DNA of 64,000 nt from Paenibacillus sp. PL2-23 (GCF_040834005.1 NZ_CP162129.1:2256001-2320000); one strand, 5' to 3'. Shown: positions 42,212-51,305, counted from the first letter of the stretch. Program-made: numbers and translations. Notes: generated by a model not told the origin, from the sequence alone.

Positions 42212-42273
42212 ATGGGAGTGCGAGCGCTCCAGATCGAGCACCCGCACTCCCATGCACTCCCATGCACTCCCAT
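42212..42273. repeat. Hairpin and 3x10-bp tandem repeat
   Basis: ATGGGAGTGCG (42212-42222) pairs with CGCACTCCCAT (42243-42253). The right arm is the first of three exact copies of GCACTCCCAT (42244-42273). The hairpin is a likely terminator for the carotenoid gene ending at 42280; the tandem copies are probably slippage products. Confidence 0.75.
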
Positions 42274-42279
42274 GAATCA

Positions 42280-43785
42280 CTAACCAATTTGTGAAAGGCC
42301 GTTGCTCAAATCCTCCTGAATCAAATCCGCAGTCAGTTGGCCGGAGAGCGTCACCATGGGCACGCCGCCGCCTGGATGCGTGGAGCCTCCTACAAAATAA
42401 AGGTTGCTCAGCAGCGAGCTTCGGCTTGGAATTTTGAAGCCGCCGTTCAGCTTGCGGTCGGTCACGACGCCGTAGATGGAACCGCCGTTGGAGCCGTACA
42501 GTCGCTGCAGATCATCCGGAATAAACGAATATTCAAATTCAATACCTTGTCGCAGTCCTTCAAGCCCCATTCGCTCCAGCTTGTCCAGCACAAGCTCGCG
42601 GTATGACTCCTTGTAGCCTTCCCAGCTTTCTCCAGGCTTGAGCGGAGGCACGTGGGTTAGGATGAACAGGTTTTCCTTGCCGGCTGGCGCTTGCGTTGGA
42701 TCTGACTTGCTGGATACTCCGATATATATGGTTGGATCCTTGGTCGGTATGCCCTTGACGAATACATCTTGAAATTCCTGTTCGGGATCCTCTGAGAAAA
42801 AGAAATTGTGATGCTGCAGCTGATCGTACACCTTGTTAACGCCCAGAAGCAGCACTAAACCAGAGACGGTTGGCTTAAATTTGTCCAGACGGGCAGCCGC
42901 TGGCTGAGCCTGCGGGTGAGCGCTCAGAATCGTTTGGTAGGCGGGGATCGCCTCCAGATTGGATACGACGATATCGGCGCTCAGCACAGTGCCGTCAGCA
43001 AGCTGGACACCCGTCGCCCTGCCGCCGTCATGAACAACCGCGGCGACCTCTTGACCCGTCAACACCTCGACGCCTAATTGCTGCAGCAGCTTCAGCATGC
43101 CGAGAGCAATCTGGTACATGCCCCCTTGGACATAATAGATGCCGAGGCCAAGCTGTACATAGATCAGCTGGGACAGGACAGCGGGGGCGGCATAAGGCGA
43201 AGAGCCGATATACATGATGAAGAAGTCAAACAGCTGTCGCAGATGCTTGCTCTTGAAATGCTTGGCCGACATTTGATTCATGGAGCGCAAGGGGTCCATG
43301 GCAAGCAGCTCTTTGAGCTTGTGATGGGAGCGCAGCTCGCCGAGGCCGCTCAGGCTGCGTTTGTAGACGCTTTTGCAGCTGATCTCGTACATGCTCTGGC
43401 ACTCGCTCAGGTAGGCCAGAAATTGACGAGCATCCTCGGACGATACGGCTCGAAGCTGCTCCAGCATGACGGGCAGGTCGCCCGCTACGTCGATGGTTGT
43501 CCCATCCTCAAAAAAAGTTCTCCACTGAGGCTCGATTCGGACAAGCTTCATGTAATCGTGAACATTCCTTCCCGCGCTTTCGAACAGCTGCTCCAGGACC
43601 CAAGGCATCGTTAAGATCGAAGGGCCTGTGTCGAACTGAAAGCCCGCACCAGAGCGAATATTCAGCTTGCCTCCAGCCCTCTCGTTTTTCTCCAGCACGG
43701 TGACTTCATGTCCGTCGGACGCAAGGCGTATTGCCGCAGAGAGACCGCCTAAGCCTCCGCCTACCACTATTATTTTTTTCCTCAT
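42280..43785 (-). CDS. CrtI/CrtN-type carotenoid desaturase or oxidase A
   Basis: A 501-aa FAD-dependent oxidoreductase acting on carotenoid chains at the membrane. The dinucleotide site VVGGGLGGLSAAIRLAS starts at residue 6, followed by EKNERAGGKLN. The substrate region has FDTGPSILTMPWVLEQLF, and the C-terminal FAD motif is VGGSTHPGGGVP. CrtI-type enzymes either dehydrogenate phytoene/diapophytoene or oxidise terminal methyls; sequence reading cannot decide which. I start at ATG 43785 (AAAGGTGG spaced 7 nt), not the upstream ATG 43869. It is the only pathway gene on the minus strand, read from a divergent promoter with an inverted repeat. Confidence 0.9.
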   Translation of the reverse strand: MRKKIIVVGGGLGGLSAAIRLASDGHEVTVLEKNERAGGKLNIRSGAGFQFDTGPSILTMPWVLEQLFESAGRNVHDYMKLVRIEPQWRTFFEDGTTIDVAGDLPVMLEQLRAVSSEDARQFLAYLSECQSMYEISCKSVYKRSLSGLGELRSHHKLKELLAMDPLRSMNQMSAKHFKSKHLRQLFDFFIMYIGSSPYAAPAVLSQLIYVQLGLGIYYVQGGMYQIALGMLKLLQQLGVEVLTGQEVAAVVHDGGRATGVQLADGTVLSADIVVSNLEAIPAYQTILSAHPQAQPAAARLDKFKPTVSGLVLLLGVNKVYDQLQHHNFFFSEDPEQEFQDVFVKGIPTKDPTIYIGVSSKSDPTQAPAGKENLFILTHVPPLKPGESWEGYKESYRELVLDKLERMGLEGLRQGIEFEYSFIPDDLQRLYGSNGGSIYGVVTDRKLNGGFKIPSRSSLLSNLYFVGGSTHPGGGVPMVTLSGQLTADLIQEDLSNGLSQIG

Positions 43786-43837
43786 TTTTATCCACCTTTC
43801 ATAGGCTCTCAATAAACTATGAGTTGACATCTTGCCC

Positions 43838-43883
43838 AACCTTATACAAACTAATATTAATTTACACAAATGTGTATAAGGTT
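43838..43883. promoter_or_regulatory. Divergent carotenoid promoter with inverted repeat
   Basis: AACCTTATACA (43838-43848) and its exact complement TGTATAAGGTT (43873-43883). On the minus strand TTGTGT, 17 bases, TATAAG gives a sigma-A promoter for the CrtI-type gene. TTTGTATAAGG here differs by one base from TTTGTATAATG at 46635-46656, so both may bind the CarH-type regulator. Confidence 0.6.
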
Positions 43884-44044
43884 AAACGCTTCTCTCTTAA
43901 AAAGGTTTAACGGCAATTGATATTTTTAAAACCTAGCCGCCTTATATTTTTTTCATGCCTCAGATGAAGGGGGCTGAAACGTCTGCAACCAAGGGAAGCT
44001 GGCGATACTGGTAGCTAATAGGAATGGGGAGGTGGAGGAAGCAT

Positions 44045-45202
44045 ATGATCCTGCAGTCCGCTATTGTGCTGATGGGTTTATTATGCGGCGTACTGCTCAT
44101 GCGCGGTTTTGTACGGCTCGGTGCCGGCGGAAGGGGTAGTCCTGAGGAGCTGGACACGGGGGCCGCGCGGGTAACGGTCATTATTCCCGCCCGGGATGAG
44201 GAAGGCAATATTCCGCGGCTGCTGGAATCGCTGCGACAACAATCGAGACCTCCTGATGAAGTGATTGTGGTCGATGATGGCTCTAGTGATCGGACGGCGG
44301 AGCTGGCTGCCGGCATGGGAGCCACAGTGCTTCAGCCTGAGGAGCCTCCCGCAGGCTGGGCGGGGAAAAGCTGGGCTTGCTGGAGCGGGGCGAAGGCGGC
44401 GCGGGGCGACTATTTTATTTTTTTGGACGCAGACACCGCTCTTGGCGAAGACGGCATTCGTCAGCTTATGGGGGAATGTATGGCGATGAAGGGCCAGGGG
44501 ATTCTCACCGTGCAGCCCTTCCACGGCATGGCGAAGCTCTATGAGCAGCTATCCGCTTTTTTCAACCTTGTTGTCGTGTTTGCGGTGGGACCCGGCCATG
44601 AAGCTGGTCAACCGAAGCTTACGGGAGATAGGGGGAATCAAGGCGGCTTTGGTCCTTGTCTTGCGCTGTCCAGGGAGCTGTATGAAACGTTGGATGGACA
44701 TCGCGCAATCGCCGGCAAAGTGCTGGAGCATTATGAGCTCTGCCGGCACGCTTCCTCGCTTGGGGTGCCCATACGGAACAGGCTGGGAGACAAGGGCGTC
44801 TCTTTCCGCATGTATCCGGACGGACTGCTGGCGCTGGCGAACGGCTGGGCCAAGGGTTTTGCCGCAGGAGCGGCACGCACCGGCACGTCCCGGCTGCTGG
44901 GGGTCGCTCTCTGGCTGTCTGGCGCCGCGACAAGCGCCAGCATGGTGCTTCAGTATGGGGCTGAAGGATGGGGGGCAGAGCTGCTTCTTGCGCTTGCGGC
45001 TTATCTATTATTCGCGCTGCAGCTGAGGGGATGGCTAGGCAGAGCAGGGAGCTTTCACCCTCTGACGGCTTGGCTGTACCCCATTCCGCTAGCCTTCTAT
45101 ATGCTGCTGTTTCTCTATTCATGGCTTCGTATTTTTATCCTTCGTAAGGTGTCTTGGAAGGGACGGTCGCTGCACATGGGGAATGGGCGTGATCAGCCTT
45201 GA
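44045..45202 (+). CDS. Carotenoid glycosyltransferase, CrtQ-like (GT2)
   Basis: A 385-aa protein. An N-terminal membrane helix precedes a GT-A domain: VIIPARDEEGNIPRLLESLRQQ in outline, VVDDGSSDRTAELA and FIFLDADTAL with the DxD metal site. The C-terminal half has three to four membrane helices. CrtQ-like enzymes attach glucose to a carotenoid carboxyl or hydroxyl group. GTGGAGGAAG precedes ATG 44045; the reading from 44024 would place the ribosome site inside the gene. Its stop shares bases with the next start (TGATG). Confidence 0.82.
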   Translation: MILQSAIVLMGLLCGVLLMRGFVRLGAGGRGSPEELDTGAARVTVIIPARDEEGNIPRLLESLRQQSRPPDEVIVVDDGSSDRTAELAAGMGATVLQPEEPPAGWAGKSWACWSGAKAARGDYFIFLDADTALGEDGIRQLMGECMAMKGQGILTVQPFHGMAKLYEQLSAFFNLVVVFAVGPGHEAGQPKLTGDRGNQGGFGPCLALSRELYETLDGHRAIAGKVLEHYELCRHASSLGVPIRNRLGDKGVSFRMYPDGLLALANGWAKGFAAGAARTGTSRLLGVALWLSGAATSASMVLQYGAEGWGAELLLALAAYLLFALQLRGWLGRAGSFHPLTAWLYPIPLAFYMLLFLYSWLRIFILRKVSWKGRSLHMGNGRDQP

Positions 45203-45666
45203 TGCTTCAGCTTCCGGCTTATGGTGTATGGCTTGCGAATATAGGGGGCTGGCTTGTTATTCAGCTGGGGCTGTCGTACCTGTTCGCCCGCATGCCCGCG
45301 CATTGGTTTCAGCGGCCTGACGTTGTATCCCCGAGCGAGGTTGCCTTCTACGAGCGAACGCTTCGTATTCGCCTCTGGAAGGATAAGCTGCCGGATGGCG
45401 GAGGGCTGTTCAAGGGTGGCTTTCCCAAGAAGCGCCTCCTGAGCCGCAAGCCCGAATACCTGCGGACATTCGCTGCGGAGACGAAGCGAGGGGAGTGGAA
45501 TCATTGGTGCGCGATGGTGCCGGCGCCCTTGTTCTTCATCTGGAATGAGGCGCTCGCCGGCCTGATCATCATGCTCTATGCCTTTGGCGCCAACGCTCCA
45601 TTTGTTGCGGTATTGCGTTATAACCGCTATCGGCTGCAGCTTATGCTGCGCAGCATAGCGGAATAG
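45202..45666 (+). CDS. CrtO-like glycosyl-carotenoid acyltransferase
   Basis: A 154-aa membrane protein with helices at about residues 8-28, 100-125 and 128-140. The central block WKDKLPDGGGLFKGGFPKKRLLSR in outline matches the staphylococcal CrtO pattern. That enzyme esterifies the glucose of a glycosyl-diaponeurosporenoate with a fatty acid, the last step to staphyloxanthin. ATG 45202 lies in a TGATG overlap with the glycosyltransferase, so the two are coupled. Function is by family and neighbourhood. Confidence 0.82.
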   Translation: MLQLPAYGVWLANIGGWLVIQLGLSYLFARMPAHWFQRPDVVSPSEVAFYERTLRIRLWKDKLPDGGGLFKGGFPKKRLLSRKPEYLRTFAAETKRGEWNHWCAMVPAPLFFIWNEALAGLIIMLYAFGANAPFVAVLRYNRYRLQLMLRSIAE

Positions 45667-45685
45667 AGAGGAGAATATTCGGACG

Positions 45686-46597
45686 ATGTACACGATCAAA
45701 CAAGTGTCCGACATGCTGGGTATTCCAGCTGTAACGATTCGCGCGTGGGAGAATCGTTATCAGGCTGTCGTTCCCAATCGAACGGAATCCGGTTATCGGC
45801 TTTACGGCGCCGATCAGGTTGAGGAATTAAAGTGGCTCAAGGATCAAGTCGATCACAAGGGTCTATCCATTCGCCAAGCTGTTCAGCTGCTGGAGCAGCA
45901 TCGCAATCGAAGAGGGACTGCCGCACCGGGCCATGCCTATCAACGGCCTGAGCCCGCTTTGACGGAGGGGCATCAGGAGCATCTGGACCAGCTGTACGAT
46001 CTCCTCATCCGGTTCCGGACAGAGGAGGCTCACAATCTAGTTGAATTAGGTTTTACGATGTTCGGTTACGAGGCTATGGTGTATAAGGTGCTCGTGCATC
46101 TGATGGTACGTGTTGGCGACGCCTGGGAGCAAGGCATCGTGTCGGTTGCGCAGGAGCATTATGTCACGCAATTTGTCATTCAGCATTGTTTTCGTTTTTT
46201 TAACGTATTCCCGATTAACCCCGCTCTGCCTAAGGCCGTATCCTTCTGCCCGCCCGGTGAGCAGCATCATGCGGGACTGCTTATGTTTTCGCTTTTTCTT
46301 CGGAAAAGAGGGCTTGAGGTGCTTTATCTGGGTCCCGATACGCCGGAGGACGGGCTGCGCTCGATTTTCAACTCGGAGAACATCGATCTGGTATGCCTTT
46401 CGTTGACTGACCGCAAGCTGCAGGGGCAGACGCTGACGTTCATCGACAGACTTGTTAATGGCATGACCCAGCTGGAAATTGTGCTGGGCGGACATGGCTT
46501 CGAGGGTGCGCCCGAGCCCTACGCGTCCTGGCTGCTGCCCCCTGCTATGGAGGCGTGGGAGCAATGGTTGAACGAAAGGCTGAAGGCGGTTCATTAG
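45686..46597 (+). CDS. carH: CarH-type B12-dependent photoreceptor repressor (MerR family)
   Basis: A 303-aa protein. The MerR winged helix (residues 1-70) reads IKQVSDMLGIPAVTIRAWENRY in outline. A helix bundle (about 95-180) has W147 followed nine residues later by E157-H158, the W-x9-EH signature of light-sensing CarH. The cobalamin-binding domain (185-300) has E192-x-H194-xx-G197. Known CarH proteins bind DNA as adenosylcobalamin tetramers in the dark and release it when light breaks the Co-C bond, switching on carotenoid genes. The gene sits among those genes, 80 bases before the main operon. GAGAGGAG precedes ATG 45686. Confidence 0.92.
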   Translation: MYTIKQVSDMLGIPAVTIRAWENRYQAVVPNRTESGYRLYGADQVEELKWLKDQVDHKGLSIRQAVQLLEQHRNRRGTAAPGHAYQRPEPALTEGHQEHLDQLYDLLIRFRTEEAHNLVELGFTMFGYEAMVYKVLVHLMVRVGDAWEQGIVSVAQEHYVTQFVIQHCFRFFNVFPINPALPKAVSFCPPGEQHHAGLLMFSLFLRKRGLEVLYLGPDTPEDGLRSIFNSENIDLVCLSLTDRKLQGQTLTFIDRLVNGMTQLEIVLGGHGFEGAPEPYASWLLPPAMEAWEQWLNERLKAVH

Positions 46598-46615
46598 GGT
46601 GCTGAAATTCAAATC

Positions 46616-46656
46616 TTGCGACCTCATCATTCATTTTGTATAATGTTTGTATAATG
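46616..46656 (+). promoter_or_regulatory. Main carotenoid promoter with two 11-bp CarH-like repeats
   Basis: TTGCGA (46616-46621), 17 bases, TATAAT (46639-46644). The 11-mer TTTGTATAATG stands twice, head to tail without gap, at 46635-46645 and 46646-46656, covering the -10 box and transcript start. A weak third copy may follow. CarH operators are built of 11-bp direct repeats, so repression in the dark is expected. Confidence 0.7.
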
Positions 46657-46677
46657 TTTCGGAATGGAGGGCATGAG

Positions 46678-48228
46678 ATGAACAAAAGCAAAGTCGCTGT
46701 TATAGGAGCTGGGCCAGGCGGACTTGCTGCTGCCATGCTGCTAAGCGGCCAAGGCTACGAGGTAGACGTCTACGAGAAGCAGCCGTTTATTGGAGGCCGG
46801 ACTTCGCGTCTGCAGCTGGGCGACTATCAGTTCGACCGCGGGCCTACCTTTTTTATGATGCCGCATTTGTTGGAGGAGCTGTTCCAGAGTGTGGGGCGCT
46901 CGCTGCACGACTATGTAGAATTGAAGCGTCTGGACCCGTTGTATCGGCTTCGCTTCGGAGAGGTCGACTTCTGCCCCACCACAGATCGCGAAGAGATGGC
47001 GGAGAGGGTGGAGCGTCTGTTCCCGGGAAACGCGGACGGCTACCGGCGATTCATGAAGGAGGAGAGCGAGAAATTCAGGCGGGTATCGCCGCTGCTCCAG
47101 CGCCCCTTCGCCAAGCCTTCGGATTATTTGGCTCGCGAGGTGTTCGCCGCACTGCCCAAGCTGCACGCGACGGACACGGTATACAATCGATTGTCCCGGT
47201 ATTTCAAGGACGAAAGATTAATTTACGCCTTTACGTTCCAGGCCAAATATTTGGGCATGTCCCCTTGGGAGTGTCCCGGCACATTTACCATGCTGTCCTA
47301 TCTGGAGCATGAATTCGGATTGTTCCACCCTATCGGCGGCGTAAATCGGGTTTGCGAAGCCATGGCGGAGGTGATAACAAGCTTCGGCGGCCGCGTTCAC
47401 ACCTCTGCTGGCGTTCGGCGCGTATTGACGAAGAGCGGCAAGGCCGTCGGCATTGAGCTTGGCAACGGGGAGCGTTTCAGCTATGACCATGTTGTGATTA
47501 ATGCGGATTTCGCTACTGCGATGAATACGTTGTTCGAGCCCGGCCAGCTGAAGAAATATACGCCAGAGAAGCTTGCCGCCAAAAAATATTCCTGCTCCAC
47601 CTACATGCTCTATCTGGGTGTGGACAGGAAGGTGTCGCTGCCTCAGCATACCATTCTGTTCGCAGATGATTACCGGCGCAACGTGCACGATATCATGACG
47701 GCCCAAACCTTGTCCAAGGATGCGTCGGTCTATCTGCATCACCCCGGCGCTGCGGATGCCACGCTTGCTCCAGAAGGGAAAAGCGCATTATATGCCCTGA
47801 TGCCCGTACCGAACTTATCGGGGAAGGTAGACTGGGAGCAGCAGGAGGAGGAAGCTCGCGCGATTGTCATGGAGAAGCTGGAGCAGCTGCCGGAGCTGAA
47901 GGGCCTCTCCTCCGATATCGAGGTAGAATCCGCATTAACGCCTATCGGTTGGAGGGATTCATTCGGCGTTTATCGCGGCGCAACCTTCAATCTGGCCCAT
48001 ACCTTGGATCAAATGATGATGTTAAGGCCGCATAACCGGTTCCAGGAAGCCGCCAATTGCTGGCTGGTCGGCGGAGGGACGCATCCCGGCAGCGGGCTGC
48101 CCACCATTTTCGAATCGGCTCGCATTAGTGTAGGCCTGCTGATGGAGCAGGACAGGAAGGCATCGCTGCGATCCGGCAAGGGCTTTGGGCTGAGCAGGCT
48201 GAAGCGGGAGAAGGAGGCAGTCCTATGA
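46678..48228 (+). CDS. CrtI/CrtN-type carotenoid desaturase or oxidase B
   Basis: A 516-aa protein, first gene of the main operon. FAD site VIGAGPGGLAAAMLLSGQGYEVDVYEK (in outline, residues 7-33), then GGRTSRLQLGDYQFDRGPTFFMMP, and the C-terminal VGGGTHPGSGLPTIFESAR. The YTPEKLAAKKYSCSTYMLYLGVD block is of the CrtN/CrtI kind. Likely one of the desaturation steps on the C30 or C40 backbone. ATG 46678 has TGGAGGG at the right spacing. It overlaps the next gene by 4 bases. Confidence 0.9.
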   Translation: MNKSKVAVIGAGPGGLAAAMLLSGQGYEVDVYEKQPFIGGRTSRLQLGDYQFDRGPTFFMMPHLLEELFQSVGRSLHDYVELKRLDPLYRLRFGEVDFCPTTDREEMAERVERLFPGNADGYRRFMKEESEKFRRVSPLLQRPFAKPSDYLAREVFAALPKLHATDTVYNRLSRYFKDERLIYAFTFQAKYLGMSPWECPGTFTMLSYLEHEFGLFHPIGGVNRVCEAMAEVITSFGGRVHTSAGVRRVLTKSGKAVGIELGNGERFSYDHVVINADFATAMNTLFEPGQLKKYTPEKLAAKKYSCSTYMLYLGVDRKVSLPQHTILFADDYRRNVHDIMTAQTLSKDASVYLHHPGAADATLAPEGKSALYALMPVPNLSGKVDWEQQEEEARAIVMEKLEQLPELKGLSSDIEVESALTPIGWRDSFGVYRGATFNLAHTLDQMMMLRPHNRFQEAANCWLVGGGTHPGSGLPTIFESARISVGLLMEQDRKASLRSGKGFGLSRLKREKEAVL

Positions 48229-49751
48229 GCAAGAGAGCCGCGTTTGTCGGAGGCGGCGTAGGGGCAATGACCACGGCGCTTCTGCTGACCCGTCAGGGCT
48301 ATCAGGTCACCATTTACGAGAAATCGGCACGACTTGGCGGGCGATTGGCATTCCAGGAGGGACAAGGCTATAAGATAGATCAAGGGCCGACCATCGTGCT
48401 GCTGCCTGACATGCTGCTGGACATACTGGAGGAAGCGGGCATCGAGCGTTCACGGCTTCCGCTTCTGGCCTGCGATCCCATGTATAATATCCATTATTCT
48501 GAAGGGACGGTGCTGCGCAAGCATCGAAGCGTCGAGCGCATGGCGGAGGAGCTGGAGCGAGTATTCCCAGGCGAAGCGGCAGGGTTCCGACGTTACATGG
48601 AGGAGACAAGAGAGCTGTTCCTGCAGGGGAAGCGCTCATTTCTGGATCAGGCCTTTACCCGGAAAAAGGATTTCTACACCTGGCGCAACCTCTCGCTGCT
48701 GATGAAATTCAAAGCGTATAAGAGCGCCAGGTATTATGCCTCCCGCTATTTCAAGGATGAACGCCTGTTGGATGCTTATTCCCTTCAGACCTTGTATATC
48801 GGCGGCGTGCCTGAACGCTCCCCAGCCTTGTATACGCTTCTGCCGTACGCGGAGCATGAATATGGCGTCTGGTACCTGAAGGGCGGCTATGCTTCACTTG
48901 TTGACCTGCTGCGAGAGGAGCTGGAGCGCAGAGGGGTTGAGATTCGGACGAATACAGCCGTTGAGAGACTGCAAGTGAAGGATGGCCGCTGCAAGGGCGT
49001 TAGGGTGATGGGCTGCGAGGAGGCTTTCGACACCGTTATCTACAATGGAGACTTTCCGCACTTGCACAGCTTGCTTCCGGGTGAGAGCAAGCCTCCCGCG
49101 AGACGTTATGAGCCCTCTACGGGCTGCACGCTGCTCTATCTGGGCTTGGGAAGGCGTTATGAGCATGCGGCTGCGCACCAGTTTTTTCTTCCTCCGTCGC
49201 TGTCCGACAGCCTGCGAGAGATGAGTGAAAGCGGCATGCCGCCGGAGAAGCCTTCCTATTATATCTTTTATCCCACTGCTATTGATCCCGAAGCGGCGCC
49301 GGAAGGGGGAAGCGTCATGTATGTACTGATTCCGTCGCCTCCCCAAGGCTCCTTCAACTGGAAGGAAGGCGCGGCGGCGCTTGCGGAGCGCGTTCTTGCC
49401 GATGCAGAGCGCCGAGCGTTCCCTGGTCTGCGAGAGGCTGTTCAATGGCAGGACATTCGCACGCCCGAGGACGCCGCTGCGGACGGCTTGTACCGGGGAG
49501 GCAGCTTTGGCATTGCGCCAACCTTGAAGCAGTCAGCCGTATTCCGTCCACAGATTGTACCGTATGAAGAAATCAAGGGCCTGTACGCGGTAGGCGCCTC
49601 TATCCATCCCGGTGGAGGCATTCCCATCGTCATGCAAGGCGCCAGGCTGCTGGCAAACCAATTGGCAAAGGAGAGTTGTTCGCATGTTGACCGCCGAATA
49701 TCTCGCGAGCTGCGAGAAGATGATTCGCCAAGGATCCTCCACATTCCATAA
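48225..49751 (+). CDS. CrtI/CrtN-type carotenoid desaturase or oxidase C
   Basis: A 508-aa protein. FAD site FVGGGVGAMTTALLLTRQG, then EKSARLGGRLAFQEG and IDQGPTIVLLPDMLLDIL. The C-terminal motif is VGASIHPGGGIPIVMQGARLL. It is more diverged from B than expected for a recent duplicate, suggesting a distinct step. It overlaps the preceding gene by 4 bases and its C-terminal 68 bases overlap the synthase gene. The last about 25 residues extend beyond the family's usual end, perhaps a drifted stop. Confidence 0.9.
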   Translation: MSKRAAFVGGGVGAMTTALLLTRQGYQVTIYEKSARLGGRLAFQEGQGYKIDQGPTIVLLPDMLLDILEEAGIERSRLPLLACDPMYNIHYSEGTVLRKHRSVERMAEELERVFPGEAAGFRRYMEETRELFLQGKRSFLDQAFTRKKDFYTWRNLSLLMKFKAYKSARYYASRYFKDERLLDAYSLQTLYIGGVPERSPALYTLLPYAEHEYGVWYLKGGYASLVDLLREELERRGVEIRTNTAVERLQVKDGRCKGVRVMGCEEAFDTVIYNGDFPHLHSLLPGESKPPARRYEPSTGCTLLYLGLGRRYEHAAAHQFFLPPSLSDSLREMSESGMPPEKPSYYIFYPTAIDPEAAPEGGSVMYVLIPSPPQGSFNWKEGAAALAERVLADAERRAFPGLREAVQWQDIRTPEDAAADGLYRGGSFGIAPTLKQSAVFRPQIVPYEEIKGLYAVGASIHPGGGIPIVMQGARLLANQLAKESCSHVDRRISRELREDDSPRILHIP

Positions 49752-50562
49752 AGCGTTCGGGTATTTGCCAAGTCCAAGAAGGGAAGCCGTCTTCGTCATC
49801 TACGCATTCTGCAGAATGATCGATGATTCCGTAGACGAGCCGGATCGTTCCCCTTACACCATTGACGAGCTTGAGGAACTGTTCACCTCCTTGGAGACCG
49901 CCTCCGGACACTTCATCTGGCCGTCGCTTCGTTGGCTGTTCGAAAGCTTTCCCGTTACGAAGACGCCCTTCCTTCGGCAGATGGAGGGCCAGCGCAAGGA
50001 TTTGATCCTTACCCAATACGATTCCTTGGAGCAGCTGGAGCAATATTGTTATCTGGTGGCGGGCACCGTCGGCGAAATGCTGCTGCCTGTACTGCATGAC
50101 GCGCCTGACCAGGCTGTGTCGGAAGCTGGCATCTCGCTTGGCAAAGCGCTGCAGATTGTGAACATTGTACGGGATATTGGAGAAGACAAGGGGCGAGGCC
50201 GGCGCTACGTTCCGCTGCAGTGGATGGAGGACTCCGGCTACACGCTGCGCGATTTCGAGCAAGGAACGGTTAATGATGCATTCCGTTCGCTGATTGATCG
50301 GCTGGAGCGGCTTGCAAGGGAATGGCTGGAGCAAGGGCTGCATGGCATCGAATCTTATCCGGCGTCCAGCGGCTTCTCCGTAGAGCTTGCGGCTAGGTAT
50401 TATGCGGCGATTCTGGACGAAGTGAAAGCGATGGATTATGCCGTATACCGCAAGCGGGCTTATGTGGGGTCTTTTGCCAAGCTTAGATTGTACCGGGCTA
50501 TGAAGCGCAAATACAGCGAGGAAGGCGGCGCCGAGTCGGGCGGAGCTGTATCGGCGTTATGA
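49684..50562 (+). CDS. Phytoene / dehydrosqualene synthase (CrtB/CrtM family)
   Basis: A 292-aa protein. Head-to-head condensation of two prenyl diphosphates, the first committed step. Aspartate-rich motif 1, DDSVDEPD, follows YAFCRMI; motif 2 is DIGEDKGRGRRYVPLQ. SSTFHKAFGYLPSPRREAVFVIYAFCR in outline is the N-terminal signature. Whether it uses FPP (C30) or GGPP (C40) cannot be read from these motifs; the staphyloxanthin-like neighbours favour C30. ATG 49684 follows GGAGAG; the gene begins inside the end of desaturase C. Confidence 0.93.
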   Translation: MLTAEYLASCEKMIRQGSSTFHKAFGYLPSPRREAVFVIYAFCRMIDDSVDEPDRSPYTIDELEELFTSLETASGHFIWPSLRWLFESFPVTKTPFLRQMEGQRKDLILTQYDSLEQLEQYCYLVAGTVGEMLLPVLHDAPDQAVSEAGISLGKALQIVNIVRDIGEDKGRGRRYVPLQWMEDSGYTLRDFEQGTVNDAFRSLIDRLERLAREWLEQGLHGIESYPASSGFSVELAARYYAAILDEVKAMDYAVYRKRAYVGSFAKLRLYRAMKRKYSEEGGAESGGAVSAL

Positions 50563-51305
50563 GCATTCGTTATTTGTTCTGGTTCTGGTACGCGGTAGGG
50601 CTCCTCATGATGCTGACGACAGGCGTGCCGGAGTGGCTGGCGTTCTCCAACGGGCTCTTTCTGTTGTTCTATGCGCTCTACGCGCTGGAGATTGAAGCGG
50701 GGCTCGGAGAGCCGCGCGGAAGAAGGCTGACTCGCGCCGCGTGGGTAGCCGGCATTACGTTTCTAGTTGAATATATTGGGGTGTCTACAGGCTTCCCGTT
50801 TGGCGAATATGCTTATACGCCAGTGCTTGGTTGGGCCGTAGGAGGGGTTCCCTTAGCCATTGCCTGCGCCTGGGTCGGCGTTATCATGAACGCAGTTGTC
50901 CTCTCGGAGCAAAGCTCCCGATGGAGACGCGCCGTTATGGTTGGATTATGGGTAGTGGTGTTCGATCTGGTGCTGGACCCTGTTGCTTACGCCAAGGATT
51001 TCTGGATATGGGAGCACACAGGCGGTTACTTTGGAGTGCCTGCGACGAATTTCGTCAGCTGGTTCGTCATTGCGTTTGTTGCGTCTCTTGCCTTCCCGGT
51101 TCGCTCTGCGCCGTATCCCGTTCGCCGGAGCTCCGCAAGGCTGCTCCAGGGCATGCTGCTTATGTTCGGCTTGCTTGGACTGAAGGAGGGCATACCCGCA
51201 GCCTTATTCATTGCGATCGGAGGCGCTGTTGCCGCGGAAGGGGTGCTGCGATTTGATCTTGCCCGAGCGAAGCGAAAGGTTCATCCGTCTGTTCGCGTTT
51301 TATAA
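50559..51305 (+). CDS. CruF-like carotenoid hydratase-family membrane protein
   Basis: A 248-aa protein with seven predicted membrane helices. GFPFGEYAYTP and FDLVLDPVAYAKDFWIWE carry the conserved acidic and aromatic residues of the CruF / DUF422 carotenoid biosynthesis family. Known members add water across the C-1',2' end double bond of acyclic ends. If active on this backbone it would supply the hydroxyl that is glycosylated. ATG 50559 overlaps the synthase stop by 4 bases. Confidence 0.85.
   Translation: MSIRYLFWFWYAVGLLMMLTTGVPEWLAFSNGLFLLFYALYALEIEAGLGEPRGRRLTRAAWVAGITFLVEYIGVSTGFPFGEYAYTPVLGWAVGGVPLAIACAWVGVIMNAVVLSEQSSRWRRAVMVGLWVVVFDLVLDPVAYAKDFWIWEHTGGYFGVPATNFVSWFVIAFVASLAFPVRSAPYPVRRSSARLLQGMLLMFGLLGLKEGIPAALFIAIGGAVAAEGVLRFDLARAKRKVHPSVRVL

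Noticed and set aside
44619..45122. 167-codon open frame opposite the glycosyltransferase
   Set aside because: Shadow of a GC-rich membrane domain, no start signal.
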